Shown in pieces: positions 9,391-17,804 of a DNA stretch of 64,000 nucleotides. The notes beneath the pieces are model-generated. The model worked only from the letters and a program-made list of their open reading frames with translations, was not told the DNA's origin and did not search any database. Where the stretch lies: assembly GCF_028294535.1 (NCBI RefSeq), contig NZ_JAQBIE010000016.1:35449-99448 (forward strand), given 5' to 3'. Source of the stretch: Paracoccus onchidii. GTDB lineage: Bacteria; Pseudomonadota; Alphaproteobacteria; Rhodobacterales; Rhodobacteraceae. Position numbers and translations under genes: made by a program. Each line of letters begins with the position of its first letter. Position 1 is the stretch's first letter.

Positions 9391-10562
9391 TCGAAAATCT
9401 CGAAATTATGGAGATGCTTGTCAGAGATGCTGATGCCCAGACCAGGCAGATTGTCATCCAGTTGCAGGTAGCCATCGACCGCATCGGGATCGCCGTCGAA
9501 GATATAGTAGAACAGCTCATTGCCGACCTCGACGTCGAAGACGGGGAAATATTCTGAAATCATGCAATTCGCATTGGCCATGGTCAGGTGATAGTTATGC
9601 ATCTGGCCCGCATGCGGAATCACCGGCAACTGGAATGCTTCGGCAATGGCGTTGATCTTTTGCGCTGCGGTAATGCCGCCGACCCGGTTGGTGTCGTATT
9701 GCAAGACGCTTACGGCTTTTTTCTCGATCAGGTCCTTGCAGCCGATGACGGAAAATTCATGCTCACCGCCGGAAATCGGCACGATGTTCATGGCGTTCAG
9801 TTCGCGATAGCCCTCGACGTCATCTGCGATGACGGGTTCTTCCAGCCAGCGGGGATCGTATTTTGCCAGCTTGGGCAGCATCCTCTTGGTATAGTCGAGA
9901 TTCCAGCCCATGTAGCATTCAAGCATGAGATCCGCGTCATAGCCGACCACTTCGCGAATGGCTTCGACCCGCTTGAGGTTTTCGCGCATTCCTTCGGGAC
10001 CATGTTTGGGTCCCCAGCCAAAGCGCATCTTGTAGGCGTTGTGCCCGGCGGATTTGGCCTCTTCGGCCTCGCGCTGCATCGCCTCGATCGGACCGGCGTA
10101 GAGTTTTGAGTAATAGACCGGGATTTTTTCCTTGGTGCGTCCCCCAAGAAGCTTGAAAACGGGCTTGCCGGTCAGTTTCCCCATCAGGTCCCAGATCGCG
10201 ATGTCGATAGCGGAAATCGCGGTCATGCCGATCCCCTTGCGCCCCCAGGCATGGGTGCGGCGATACATCTTTTCCCAGATATAGGCATGGTCGAAAGGGT
10301 CTTCGCCGATGACCAGGGGTGCGAACCAGTCGTCAATGGCCTTCTTGACGACAGTGGGGGCAAGTGCGGCGTTGCCGATGCCAATGGTGCCGTCCTCGCA
10401 TTCCACCTCGCAGGTCAGCCACTGGTGGAAGCGAAATGACGCCATCGCATCTCCCTTCATCCACAATGCGTCCGAGGCGTTGGTGCAGAAATTGCCGGTG
10501 GGCGGCACGGTGGGGCCGGTCCAATTCCACACCCGGGTGCGGATCGACTTGATCTTGGTCAT
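9387..10562 (-). CDS. Enolase-superfamily acid-sugar dehydratase (RhmD/lyxonate type)
   Basis: Mandelate-racemase-like dehydratase of 391 residues. Probable Mg2+ ligands are Glu215 ([10 protein letters not shown]), Glu241 (RWLEEP) and Glu267 (SGGEHEF), with catalytic His317 in [12 protein letters not shown], the arrangement of L-rhamnonate dehydratase-related enzymes. It should convert a sugar acid to its 2-keto-3-deoxy form. The operon continues with a dehydratase and a ketoglutarate-semialdehyde dehydrogenase, so a five-carbon acid (for example L-lyxonate, whose RhmD-like dehydratase pathway has this logic) fits better than L-rhamnonate. The start is in the tandem ATGATG at 10565/10562 behind GGAGACC. 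The longer upstream frame to 10706 overlaps the operator and has no ribosome site. Confidence 0.8.
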   Translation of the reverse strand: MTKIKSIRTRVWNWTGPTVPPTGNFCTNASDALWMKGDAMASFRFHQWLTCEVECEDGTIGIGNAALAPTVVKKAIDDWFAPLVIGEDPFDHAYIWEKMYRRTHAWGRKGIGMTAISAIDIAIWDLMGKLTGKPVFKLLGGRTKEKIPVYYSKLYAGPIEAMQREAEEAKSAGHNAYKMRFGWGPKHGPEGMRENLKRVEAIREVVGYDADLMLECYMGWNLDYTKRMLPKLAKYDPRWLEEPVIADDVEGYRELNAMNIVPISGGEHEFSVIGCKDLIEKKAVSVLQYDTNRVGGITAAQKINAIAEAFQLPVIPHAGQMHNYHLTMANANCMISEYFPVFDVEVGNELFYYIFDGDPDAVDGYLQLDDNLPGLGISISDKHLHNFEIFE

Positions 10563-10585
10563 CATGGTCTCCATTCTCTGCTTGA

Positions 10586-10599
10586 TTTGGAATACCAAA
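10586..10599. promoter_or_regulatory. Palindrome in the divergent acid-sugar/TTT promoter
   Basis: TTTGG-AATA-CCAAA is a perfect inverted repeat with 5-base arms, 24 bases upstream of the dehydratase start and 85 bases upstream of the TTT binding-protein gene. A second symmetric element, ACCGTATACCG, follows at 10601. Both resemble FCD-type GntR operators in size, and the operon encodes such a regulator. The assignment is inferred from position. Confidence 0.45.
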
Positions 10600-10683
10600 A
10601 ACCGTATACCGAAATACATGTCAAGGACAAGCTGGTCGAGGCAGTGGCCTTCGTGACCAACATTCCCGAGGAGGAGAGGGTAA

Positions 10684-11643
10684 ATGTACAGATTGATGGA
10701 CGGCATGAAGTTAGTGGCCGCCGTTGCGATCGTATCCTGTGGCGCCAGTCAGGTGGTGGCAGACGATTTTCCGTCAGGCCCGATCGAAGTGATCAACAAT
10801 TCGAAGCCGGGTGGGGGGAGCGACATTTTCCTGAGATTCGCCACCGAGGCCGCAGCGGAAATTCTCGATACCAGCATCATTCACCTGTCCAAGACAGGCG
10901 GGGTCGCAACCAACACGCTGAAATATGTTCAGTCGAAGCCCGCCGATGGGCATACCCTGTTCATCGTGAATGCCGGGACCGCTTTGACCATGATGAGCGG
11001 TTCCATCGATATGGATCAGGATGACATCATCCCCCTGGTGCGTGGCACAGTCGAACCGGAATTCATTGTCGTTCAGGCCGGACGCTTTGAGGGCGGTGCG
11101 GATTTCATCGAATACGCAAAGTCCAATCCGATCAAGCAGGCCGGCACCAAGGTTGGCGGCAATGCACATGTCAACGCCCTGATCATGAAAAACACCATCG
11201 GCATGGCGCAGCAAACCTATGTGCCGTTCGAAAAATCCGGCGAGATTGTCATCAACGTCATCAACGGAAATGTTGATGTCGCCCTTTTGAATCACGAGGA
11301 ATTCGCGTCACAGGCAGCCGCCGGACAAGTCGATGTCCTGGCCGTCCTGCTTCCGGAACGTCTCGAAAACATGCCGGAAGTCCCGACCGGCCACGAGATT
11401 GGCCTGCCGATGGATTCGCCGCAGATCCGTGGCCTGGGCGTTCGGGCGGGCACACCGGAAGAGGTGGTAGACAAGCTGGAGGCGGCTTTGCTCGAGTCGA
11501 TGAAGTCCGACACCTATGTCGAATATCTCAAAGGCTCGGGGCAGGATCTGACCAGCGTCACGGGCCGCGATGCCTTCGGCGCGGAATTCAAGACGATGTA
11601 TGACAATTATCAATCCATCAAGAAAGAGCTTCTGGGCGGCTAG
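10684..11643 (+). CDS. TTT-family periplasmic substrate-binding protein (TctC/Bug)
   Basis: Periplasmic binding protein of a tripartite tricarboxylate transporter, 319 residues. An N-terminal Sec signal ends near VVADDF (residues 1-26). The mature part has the Bug-family start [19 protein letters not shown], which forms the carboxylate-binding loop, and later the [17 protein letters not shown] segment. A GAGGAGAGGG ribosome site precedes the ATG. The two membrane subunits follow after a hairpin. The substrate should be a carboxylate, and the surrounding dehydratases and sulfatases suggest a sugar acid, possibly sulfated. Confidence 0.88.
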   Translation: MYRLMDGMKLVAAVAIVSCGASQVVADDFPSGPIEVINNSKPGGGSDIFLRFATEAAAEILDTSIIHLSKTGGVATNTLKYVQSKPADGHTLFIVNAGTALTMMSGSIDMDQDDIIPLVRGTVEPEFIVVQAGRFEGGADFIEYAKSNPIKQAGTKVGGNAHVNALIMKNTIGMAQQTYVPFEKSGEIVINVINGNVDVALLNHEEFASQAAAGQVDVLAVLLPERLENMPEVPTGHEIGLPMDSPQIRGLGVRAGTPEEVVDKLEAALLESMKSDTYVEYLKGSGQDLTSVTGRDAFGAEFKTMYDNYQSIKKELLGG

Positions 11644-11659
11644 TCCACCCTAGGTCCAC

Positions 11660-11682
11660 CCCGCCCCTGCATATGGGGCGGG
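11660..11682 (+). terminator. Intercistronic hairpin after the binding-protein gene
   Basis: CCCGCCCC and GGGGCGGG form an 8-base stem around TGCATAT. No T-run follows. Hairpins at this place commonly stabilise the binding-protein message or reduce read-through to the membrane subunits; that role is inferred. Confidence 0.5.
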
Positions 11683-11711
11683 CCAATGATGCGACATGAA
11701 GGAGCCTTTGG

Positions 11712-12188
11712 ATGTCCACCCGCGAAGAAAGCCTGCGCAAGACGGATCGCACGCTGTTTCTTGAATCGATTGCCGTCATGGCCTTTGCCGCCACGATGTA
11801 TGGCGTGACCCATACGTTCCGGGAAGTGCCGCCAATACTGGCCCAGGGAATTCAGCCAACGGCCTTTCCCCGCGCCATTCTTATCATCATGTTCCTGCTG
11901 GCCGCGACCCAGGCCTTTCAGGCCCTGAAACGCCCTGCCACGGAAGCCAGCAGTTTTGGCAAGAAAAAGCCAGTGCCGCCGCTGGTTTTCCTGACGATTG
12001 TACTGCTGATCGCTTTTGCGATGCTGATGCCGATTGTCGGCACCTTCCCCGCGATGGCCGTTTTCCTGCCGGGCCTTGCCGTCCTGTGGGGTGAGCGCCG
12101 CTGGATCCTGATGGGGCTGAGCTTTGCCGGCTTTATCGGTTTTGCCTACGGGCTCTTCGTTCTCATCATGCAAGTTCCCTTGCCCTAA
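11712..12188 (+). CDS. tctB: TTT transporter small membrane subunit (TctB)
   Basis: A 158-residue inner-membrane protein with four predicted hydrophobic segments (about residues 16-34, 53-70, 92-125 and 133-155), the usual TctB architecture. Sequence conservation in this family is weak, so the call rests on topology and position between a Bug-type binding protein and TctA. AAGGAG precedes the ATG, and the next gene begins 14 bases downstream. Function is accessory to TctA in proton- or sodium-coupled carboxylate uptake. Confidence 0.8.
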   Translation: MSTREESLRKTDRTLFLESIAVMAFAATMYGVTHTFREVPPILAQGIQPTAFPRAILIIMFLLAATQAFQALKRPATEASSFGKKKPVPPLVFLTIVLLIAFAMLMPIVGTFPAMAVFLPGLAVLWGERRWILMGLSFAGFIGFAYGLFVLIMQVPLP

Positions 12189-12202
12189 CGAGGTCAGATC
12201 GA

Positions 12203-13714
12203 ATGGACTCCCTTGTTCTTGTGGCTCAGTTTCTGACTGACCCATCCAACCTCATGATCATTGCGGTCGGGACTCTGGTCGGATTGATCGTGGGTGCCCT
12301 GCCGGGCCTTGGCTCGGTTGTTCTGATTGCGCTGATGCTTCCATTTGTCGTGCGCATGGATCCCACAACCGGCATCGCACTTTGTGCCATCGTTTACTGC
12401 GCCACAACTTACGGCGGTTCACTGACGGCGATCCTGATCAATACGCCGGGAACGCCGGCTGCGGCGATGACGACCTTTGATGGTTTTCCCCTTGCCCAGA
12501 AAGGTCAGGCTGGGCGTGCGCTGGGAATTGCAACTTTCTCCAGTGCGATCGGCGGCATCCTTGGCATTCTGGTGATGATCGTCGCGACGCCGCTGCTGGC
12601 AAAGCTGGCGTATCAGTTCGGTCCGGCCGAGTTCTTTGCCCTCGCGGTCTTTGGCATGTCGATGTTGGCCTCGATCAGTGGCGCTTCGATGATCAAGAAC
12701 TTTATTGGTGGCGCGTTCGGGCTTTTGCTGGCGACCATCGGCACCGATCTGACCACGGGTGTCGAGCGTTTCACCTTCGGTCAGCCCGATCTTTATGAGG
12801 GAATTGCCGTGGTGCAGATCATGATCGGCATCTTCGCAGGTGGCGAATTGCTGCGTCAGGCCACGCAAACCAAGGTCAAGCGCGAACTGATCGCCGAGGG
12901 CGTGACCCGTCTGCCATCCTGGCAGGATTTTCGCCGGATATGGAAAACCGTGCTGCGTTCGACCGGTATTGGAACCGTCATCGGGATCCTGCCAGCCGAA
13001 GGCGGGAAGGTTGCGGCCATGATCGCCTATAATGAGGAATACCGCTGGTCGAAGAACAAGGACGAGTTCGGAAAAGGTGCGATCGAAGGCATCGCCGCGC
13101 CGGAAGCTGCGAATAACGCTGCGACAGGCGGCACCATGGTCCCAACACTTGCCTTGGGCATTCCCGGAGGCGGATCGACGGCCATTATCCTGACCGCGAT
13201 GCTGATTCTGGGGTTGCGCCCCGGACCGCAGCTTTTCGTAGAACAGCCAGATCTGCTGGCCGGTATATTCGGGGCCATGCTGGGCGCGAATGTCTGCTTT
13301 CTGATCTATGGACTGCTTGGCGCGAAGCTGTTCAGCCGCATCACCCTGATCCCGACGACGATCCTGTGGCCCTGCGTTATCGCCCTGGCTTGCCTCGGGG
13401 CCTATAGCCTGCAGCAAAGCATGTTTGATATCGGCGTCATGATCTTCTTCGCGGTGCTTGGATTCTTCCTGAACCGTCATGGCTATGCGCCGGCTCCGAT
13501 CATCATGGGGCTGATCCTTGGCGAATTGATCGAAACCTCGCTGAAGCAATCCTACCTGATCTATGACGGCAACCTGCTGGCCATTCTGGGGCAACCCATC
13601 GCCTTGGCGTTCCTGCTTTTGTCGCTGTTGGGTATCTGTGGCCCGCTGATCGCAAAGGCATTGGGGGCATTCCGTGACAAGCAGGCCAGCCTGCTGACCG
13701 GAAACGACGAATAG
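12203..13714 (+). CDS. tctA: TTT transporter large membrane subunit (TctA)
   Basis: A 503-residue integral membrane permease with about twelve hydrophobic segments. Two internally similar glycine-rich segments carry the TctA signatures: GALPGLGSVVLIALMLPF near residues 30-47 and TGGTMVPTLALGIPGGGSTA near residues 310-330. The length is normal for the family. It forms the translocation channel for the substrate delivered by the protein at 10684, and it is co-transcribed with the PdxA-like gene 14 bases downstream. Confidence 0.9.
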   Translation: MDSLVLVAQFLTDPSNLMIIAVGTLVGLIVGALPGLGSVVLIALMLPFVVRMDPTTGIALCAIVYCATTYGGSLTAILINTPGTPAAAMTTFDGFPLAQKGQAGRALGIATFSSAIGGILGILVMIVATPLLAKLAYQFGPAEFFALAVFGMSMLASISGASMIKNFIGGAFGLLLATIGTDLTTGVERFTFGQPDLYEGIAVVQIMIGIFAGGELLRQATQTKVKRELIAEGVTRLPSWQDFRRIWKTVLRSTGIGTVIGILPAEGGKVAAMIAYNEEYRWSKNKDEFGKGAIEGIAAPEAANNAATGGTMVPTLALGIPGGGSTAIILTAMLILGLRPGPQLFVEQPDLLAGIFGAMLGANVCFLIYGLLGAKLFSRITLIPTTILWPCVIALACLGAYSLQQSMFDIGVMIFFAVLGFFLNRHGYAPAPIIMGLILGELIETSLKQSYLIYDGNLLAILGQPIALAFLLLSLLGICGPLIAKALGAFRDKQASLLTGNDE

Positions 13715-13728
13715 AAACGAGATATATC

Positions 13729-14760
13729 ATGACCAACAAACCTGTCATCATGTCCACCCTGGGCGATGCCGGCGGCATTGGCCCCGAATTGGTGGCAAGA
13801 AGCCTGGATAAACCCGAAATTACCGAGGGCGCGAAGCGTGTCATCGTGGGGAATTCCCGCGTGTTCGACATGGGCCGGGAAGTGGCTGGGACGACTTTGG
13901 ACATCAAGCGCTTCACGGATTTCGATGAGGCTGTGGCCGCGCCCGACCCAGTGGTTTTCCACCACATCGACGGCGCAGAATTCGACAAGATCCCCTATGG
14001 CGTTTCCACCGCCGCGGCTGGTGAAGATGTGTATCGCGTGGGATGCTATGGGGCCGACCTTGCCCGGGCGGGCAAGATTGATGCCTTTGTCTGGTCCCCG
14101 ATCAACAAGGCATCCATGCACAAGGCGGGGCATCACTTCGAAGGCTACAAGGCCGCCATCGCGGACTATATGGGGTTCCGGGGGCTCTCGACCGAGATCA
14201 ACACCATCGGTCACATGTGGACCTGCCGGGTCACCTCGCATATTCCCATCAGCGCCGTGGCCGGAGAGATGGATCCGAAACGGATTGAAGATGTCCTGAT
14301 CTATTTCGAACGTGAATTGCGGCGGTTTGGCTATGCCAGCCCCAGGATCGCGGTGTCGGGTCTGAACCCCCATAATGGCGACGAAGGGGCCTTTGGCCGC
14401 GAAGAGATCGACATCATCCGTCCGCTGGTTGAACGGGTGAAGGCCCGTGGCCTGAATGTGGAAGGTCCATTCCCGCCGGATACGATTTTCCTGACGGTGC
14501 AGGAACAGGGCTTTCTCGGCGTTCTGTCGATGTATCACGATCAATGCCAGATCGCGACCAAGCTGCTGGGTTTCGATGATGGGGTGACCTATTTCGGCGG
14601 CTTGCCGCATATCCTTGCAACGCCTGCACACGGCACCGCCTATGACATTGCGGGGCAGGGCAAAGCACGCCCGAATGCCAGTCAGAAGGCGCATGAACTT
14701 GCTTGCCGAGCAGCGCGGATCGCCAAGGGGCTGCCGCACAAGAAGGACGTCACCGCATGA
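13729..14760 (+). CDS. PdxA-family dehydrogenase, catabolic paralogue
   Basis: A 343-residue NAD(P)-dependent hydroxy-acid dehydrogenase of the PdxA/4-hydroxythreonine-4-phosphate dehydrogenase family. The N-terminal TLGDAGGIGPE, the central SGLNPHNGDEGAFG with metal-type His and Asp, and MYHDQCQIATK near the C-terminus are family motifs. It is embedded in a TTT-sulfatase operon rather than with vitamin B6 genes, so a catabolic role is likely. PdxA homologues act elsewhere on four-carbon acid-sugar phosphates (PdxA2) and on a terephthalate dihydrodiol (TphB). No DUF1537-type kinase, the usual partner of PdxA2, is present, so the substrate may not be a phosphate ester. Its stop overlaps the sulfatase start (ATGA). 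Confidence 0.75.
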   Translation: MTNKPVIMSTLGDAGGIGPELVARSLDKPEITEGAKRVIVGNSRVFDMGREVAGTTLDIKRFTDFDEAVAAPDPVVFHHIDGAEFDKIPYGVSTAAAGEDVYRVGCYGADLARAGKIDAFVWSPINKASMHKAGHHFEGYKAAIADYMGFRGLSTEINTIGHMWTCRVTSHIPISAVAGEMDPKRIEDVLIYFERELRRFGYASPRIAVSGLNPHNGDEGAFGREEIDIIRPLVERVKARGLNVEGPFPPDTIFLTVQEQGFLGVLSMYHDQCQIATKLLGFDDGVTYFGGLPHILATPAHGTAYDIAGQGKARPNASQKAHELACRAARIAKGLPHKKDVTA

Positions 14761-16244
14761 GCAAGAAACCCAACATCCTTCTGATCGAAGCCGACCAGCT
14801 GGCTGCCTTTGTCCTGTCGATGTATCGCCCCGAGGCCCAGGCGATCACGCCCAATCTCGACCGGCTGGCAGCCGATGGTGTCGTCTTCGAGAATGCCTAT
14901 TCCAATTCGCCACTATGCTGTCCGTCGCGTGCGTCGAAGTTCACCGGTCGATTGCCTTCCAGTCATGAAGTATGGGGCAACGGGGCCGAGTTCCGGTCCG
15001 AACTGCCGACGATGATGCATTTCCTGCGCTCGGCGGGATATCGTTGTGTGGTGTCCGGGAAATGTCATTTCATCGGTGCGGACCAGCTGCACGGATTTGA
15101 CAAGCGCTTGACAACCGACATGTATCCGTCGGGTTTCGACTGGACCATTGACTGGAAGCTGGGGCCCGTTCACCGCGAGGGAACCTCGACCCGCAAACTG
15201 GGTGTCAGCGGGTTGTGCAAGACCAACAACCAGATTCTCTATGATGCCGAGGTTCAGTATCGGGCGGTCGAGTTCCTGCGCTATGAGGCGCTGAACAAGC
15301 CTGAAAGCCCGTTCTTTCTGCATGTGTCCTATACGCAGCCCCACGAGGCCTATCAGTCGCTTCCCGAATATTGGGATCGCTATGACGGGATCGAGATCGA
15401 AATGCCCCGCATTCCCGAGGATGACGACCCGCATCCGACGACGGCCTGGCTGAAAATCCACCACGGGATCGATCAGTTCCCCCCTGACGCAGAGACCATC
15501 CGTCTGTCGCGACGCGCCTATTATGCGATGATCTCGCATCTGGACGACTATCTGGGCGAATTGATCGCCGAGCTGAAGCATCTTGGGCTATATGACGATA
15601 CGGTCATTGTCTTTACCTCGGATCACGGCGACATGCTGGGTGAACGCGGCATGTGGTTCAAGCGCAGCTTCTACCAGGGTTCGTTGCAGGTGCCGATGAT
15701 CGTCCACGGGCCGGGTATCGCGGCTGGCCGCCGGTCCCAGAATGTAACGCTGGCGGATCTTTGCCCGACGCTTGCCGAACTGGGCGGCGCCAAGGCGGCC
15801 TGCGACACGCATGGCAGTTCGGACAGCCAGAGCTTTCTGGGTCTGCTGATGGCGGATAGCAACAGTGTCAAGGACGAGGCGATTGCGGAATATTACGGTC
15901 CGGGTGTCATCGAGCCCTGGCTTGCGATCCGGAAGGGCGACTGGAAATATGTCTGGACGCGCAATCATCCCGACCTTCTTTACAATATGAAGGACGACCC
16001 CGACGAACAGACCGATCTTTCCGATGATCCCGCCCTTGCAGAGATTCGGGACGTGTTGAGACAGCGATTGTTGGCGCGCTATGACGTCGAGGCGGTGACC
16101 CAACGTGCCGCGGTCAGCAAGACCACGCGCGCCTTTCTTCAGGAAACCCTTTCTACCAATGAAAGCTATGCCTGGGATTACGAGCCTCGGTTTGACGCGA
16201 CACGGCGTTATGTGCGCGGCGTGAACAGCCCTTCAACTGCCTGA
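14757..16244 (+). CDS. Sulfatase, choline-sulfatase (BetC)-like
   Basis: Type I formylglycine-dependent sulfatase, 495 residues, with no signal peptide and therefore cytoplasmic. Cys54 in LCCPSRASKFTGR (C-x-P-S-R) would be converted to formylglycine. Metal-site residues include Asp13 in EADQ and FTSDHGDMLGE near residue 290. The stretch SGKCHFIGADQLHGF, and a C-terminal YEPRFDATRRYVRG like the choline-sulfatase C-terminal domain, place it near BetC. No choline or betaine genes are nearby, and the transporter is carboxylate-specific, so the ester cleaved may be a sulfated acid sugar. It is translationally coupled to the PdxA-like gene. The activating formylglycine-generating enzyme is not in this window. 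Confidence 0.82.
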   Translation: MSKKPNILLIEADQLAAFVLSMYRPEAQAITPNLDRLAADGVVFENAYSNSPLCCPSRASKFTGRLPSSHEVWGNGAEFRSELPTMMHFLRSAGYRCVVSGKCHFIGADQLHGFDKRLTTDMYPSGFDWTIDWKLGPVHREGTSTRKLGVSGLCKTNNQILYDAEVQYRAVEFLRYEALNKPESPFFLHVSYTQPHEAYQSLPEYWDRYDGIEIEMPRIPEDDDPHPTTAWLKIHHGIDQFPPDAETIRLSRRAYYAMISHLDDYLGELIAELKHLGLYDDTVIVFTSDHGDMLGERGMWFKRSFYQGSLQVPMIVHGPGIAAGRRSQNVTLADLCPTLAELGGAKAACDTHGSSDSQSFLGLLMADSNSVKDEAIAEYYGPGVIEPWLAIRKGDWKYVWTRNHPDLLYNMKDDPDEQTDLSDDPALAEIRDVLRQRLLARYDVEAVTQRAAVSKTTRAFLQETLSTNESYAWDYEPRFDATRRYVRGVNSPSTA

Positions 16245-16251
16245 GGATGTC

Positions 16252-17754
16252 ATGACCAAAAAACCGAACATTCTGATGATCTATGCCGATCAGATGCGGT
16301 ATGACTGTGCCGGGTTCTCGGGGAATCCGGATGTCAAGACGCCGAACATGGACCGGCTGGCAGCCGAAGGGGTGTGTTTCGACGAAGCCTTTACCTCTTA
16401 CCCGTTGTGCACGCCGTTTCGCGGGTCATTGCTGACCGGGAAATACGCGCACAAGGTCGGGTTGTATTCCAATCATTTCCCGATAAATACCGATCAACCG
16501 TCTTTGGCGACCAGCCTGAATGCCGTGGGATATGAATCCGGTTATATCGGCAAGTGGCATCTGTATGGCGGACCAAAACCCGGTTTCGTTCCGCCCGGGC
16601 CGGATCGGATGGGATTTGATCACTTTGTCGGATATAATCGCGGCCATTATTACATGGATGCAATTTTCTACCGCGATACCGACCAGCCCTATACCTGCAA
16701 ACGCTTCGAGCCGGACTTTCAGACCGATCACACCATCGAATTCATGGACCGGGTGCACAAGGCCGGCGACGGACCGTTCTTTGCCTATCTTTGCTTTGGG
16801 CCGCCGCATTTCCCGATGGATATGCCAGAGCATTGGCGCAGGATGTATGATCCCGAACGGATCACCCTGCCCAAAGGCACGCCGAACCCAGAATTGCAGA
16901 AGCGGCGCGCGCAAGAGCGCACGAAACTGGATTTTGACGGCGATGACCGCTTCGGTGAACGATCAAAGACCGACAAGCTGGCCGGGCAGGATCCCGAAGT
17001 TGAAAACGAAGCCCAGATACGCAAATTCGTCGCTGAATATTACGGCATGATATCCAATGTGGATTTCAATGTCGGGCGGTTGTTGAACTGGCTTGATGCC
17101 GCTGGTCTGGCAGAGGATACGTTGGTCATTCTGTTCTCGGATCATGGTGACATGCTGGGTCAGCACGGCAGCTATTGCGGTATCAAGCGGCAAGCCTATC
17201 GCGCCTCGGCGCAAGTTCCCCTGTTGGTCCGATACCCAAGGCGATTTGCGCAGGGCAGGCGTGTCGGGTCGCTGGTCGATGTTGCCGTAGATACCATGCC
17301 GACATTGCTGGAAGCCTGCGGCGTTGCCATACCCGATGGCGTACAGGGCAACAGCTACCTTTCCCTTCTGGATGGCCCGTGCGATGCCCCGCCGGTCCGC
17401 GATCACGTGCAGTTCGAATTGATGAAGGCTGCATTCGGCGGACGCAGCGAACGGCATGTCAAACCTGAACGAGGCATTCGCACACGGGAATGGCTGTATG
17501 TTCGCAAGAAGGATCGACCACTTTATCTTTTTGACCAGCTCAATGATCCTGACGAACAGGTAAATCTTGTGAACGATCCGGCCTATGCAGACATCCAGAA
17601 GGCACTGGATGCGCGCGTATTGATGAATATGGCAGAAACCGGAGATGCCTGGGATCTGGAAATGAGCTTTCCTCCGCCCGGTTTCATGAACCACGAACAA
17701 GCACATGATTACCTTGTGAATGTCGTGAAACCTTCTGCCATCGAAGTGCCCTGA
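16252..17754 (+). CDS. Sulfatase, arylsulfatase type
   Basis: Second type I sulfatase, 500 residues, cytoplasmic by the lack of a signal peptide. Formylglycine site: Cys53 in LCTPFRGSLLTGK (C-x-P-x-R). Metal and sulfate-site elements are YADQMRYD at the N-terminus, GKWHLYGG near residue 102 and FSDHGDMLGQHG near residue 298. It starts 8 bases after the first sulfatase with GAGGATGTC as ribosome site. It differs strongly from its neighbour outside these motifs, so it is not a recent tandem copy; the two probably remove sulfate from different positions or successive intermediates. The F in C-x-P-F-R is a less usual filling of that position, but the essential Cys, Pro and Arg are intact. Confidence 0.85.
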   Translation: MTKKPNILMIYADQMRYDCAGFSGNPDVKTPNMDRLAAEGVCFDEAFTSYPLCTPFRGSLLTGKYAHKVGLYSNHFPINTDQPSLATSLNAVGYESGYIGKWHLYGGPKPGFVPPGPDRMGFDHFVGYNRGHYYMDAIFYRDTDQPYTCKRFEPDFQTDHTIEFMDRVHKAGDGPFFAYLCFGPPHFPMDMPEHWRRMYDPERITLPKGTPNPELQKRRAQERTKLDFDGDDRFGERSKTDKLAGQDPEVENEAQIRKFVAEYYGMISNVDFNVGRLLNWLDAAGLAEDTLVILFSDHGDMLGQHGSYCGIKRQAYRASAQVPLLVRYPRRFAQGRRVGSLVDVAVDTMPTLLEACGVAIPDGVQGNSYLSLLDGPCDAPPVRDHVQFELMKAAFGGRSERHVKPERGIRTREWLYVRKKDRPLYLFDQLNDPDEQVNLVNDPAYADIQKALDARVLMNMAETGDAWDLEMSFPPPGFMNHEQAHDYLVNVVKPSAIEVP

Positions 17755-17768
17755 AGGCGCACTTTTGT

Positions 17769-17792
17769 GCCCGGCGCCGACGCGTGCCGGGC
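17769..17792 (+). promoter_or_regulatory. Hairpin abutting the SulP ribosome site
   Basis: GCCCGGC and GCCGGGC pair with a 10-base loop and end 2 bases before the GGGA ribosome site at 17795-17798. A small GCAC-TTTT-GTGC stem lies just upstream. There is no T-run. It may limit translation or transcription of the transporter relative to the sulfatases. Confidence 0.4.
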
Positions 17793-17804
17793 TTGGGAAT
17801 GCCG

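Noticed and set aside
9387..10562. Call as L-rhamnonate dehydratase for rhamnose breakdown
   Set aside because: The family fits, but the operon lacks a keto-deoxy-rhamnonate aldolase or dehydrogenase and ends in ketoglutarate-semialdehyde dehydrogenase, which requires a five-carbon substrate.
14757..16244. Firm assignment as choline sulfatase betC
   Set aside because: Motifs are BetC-like, but no choline/betaine genes accompany it and the operon transporter handles carboxylates.
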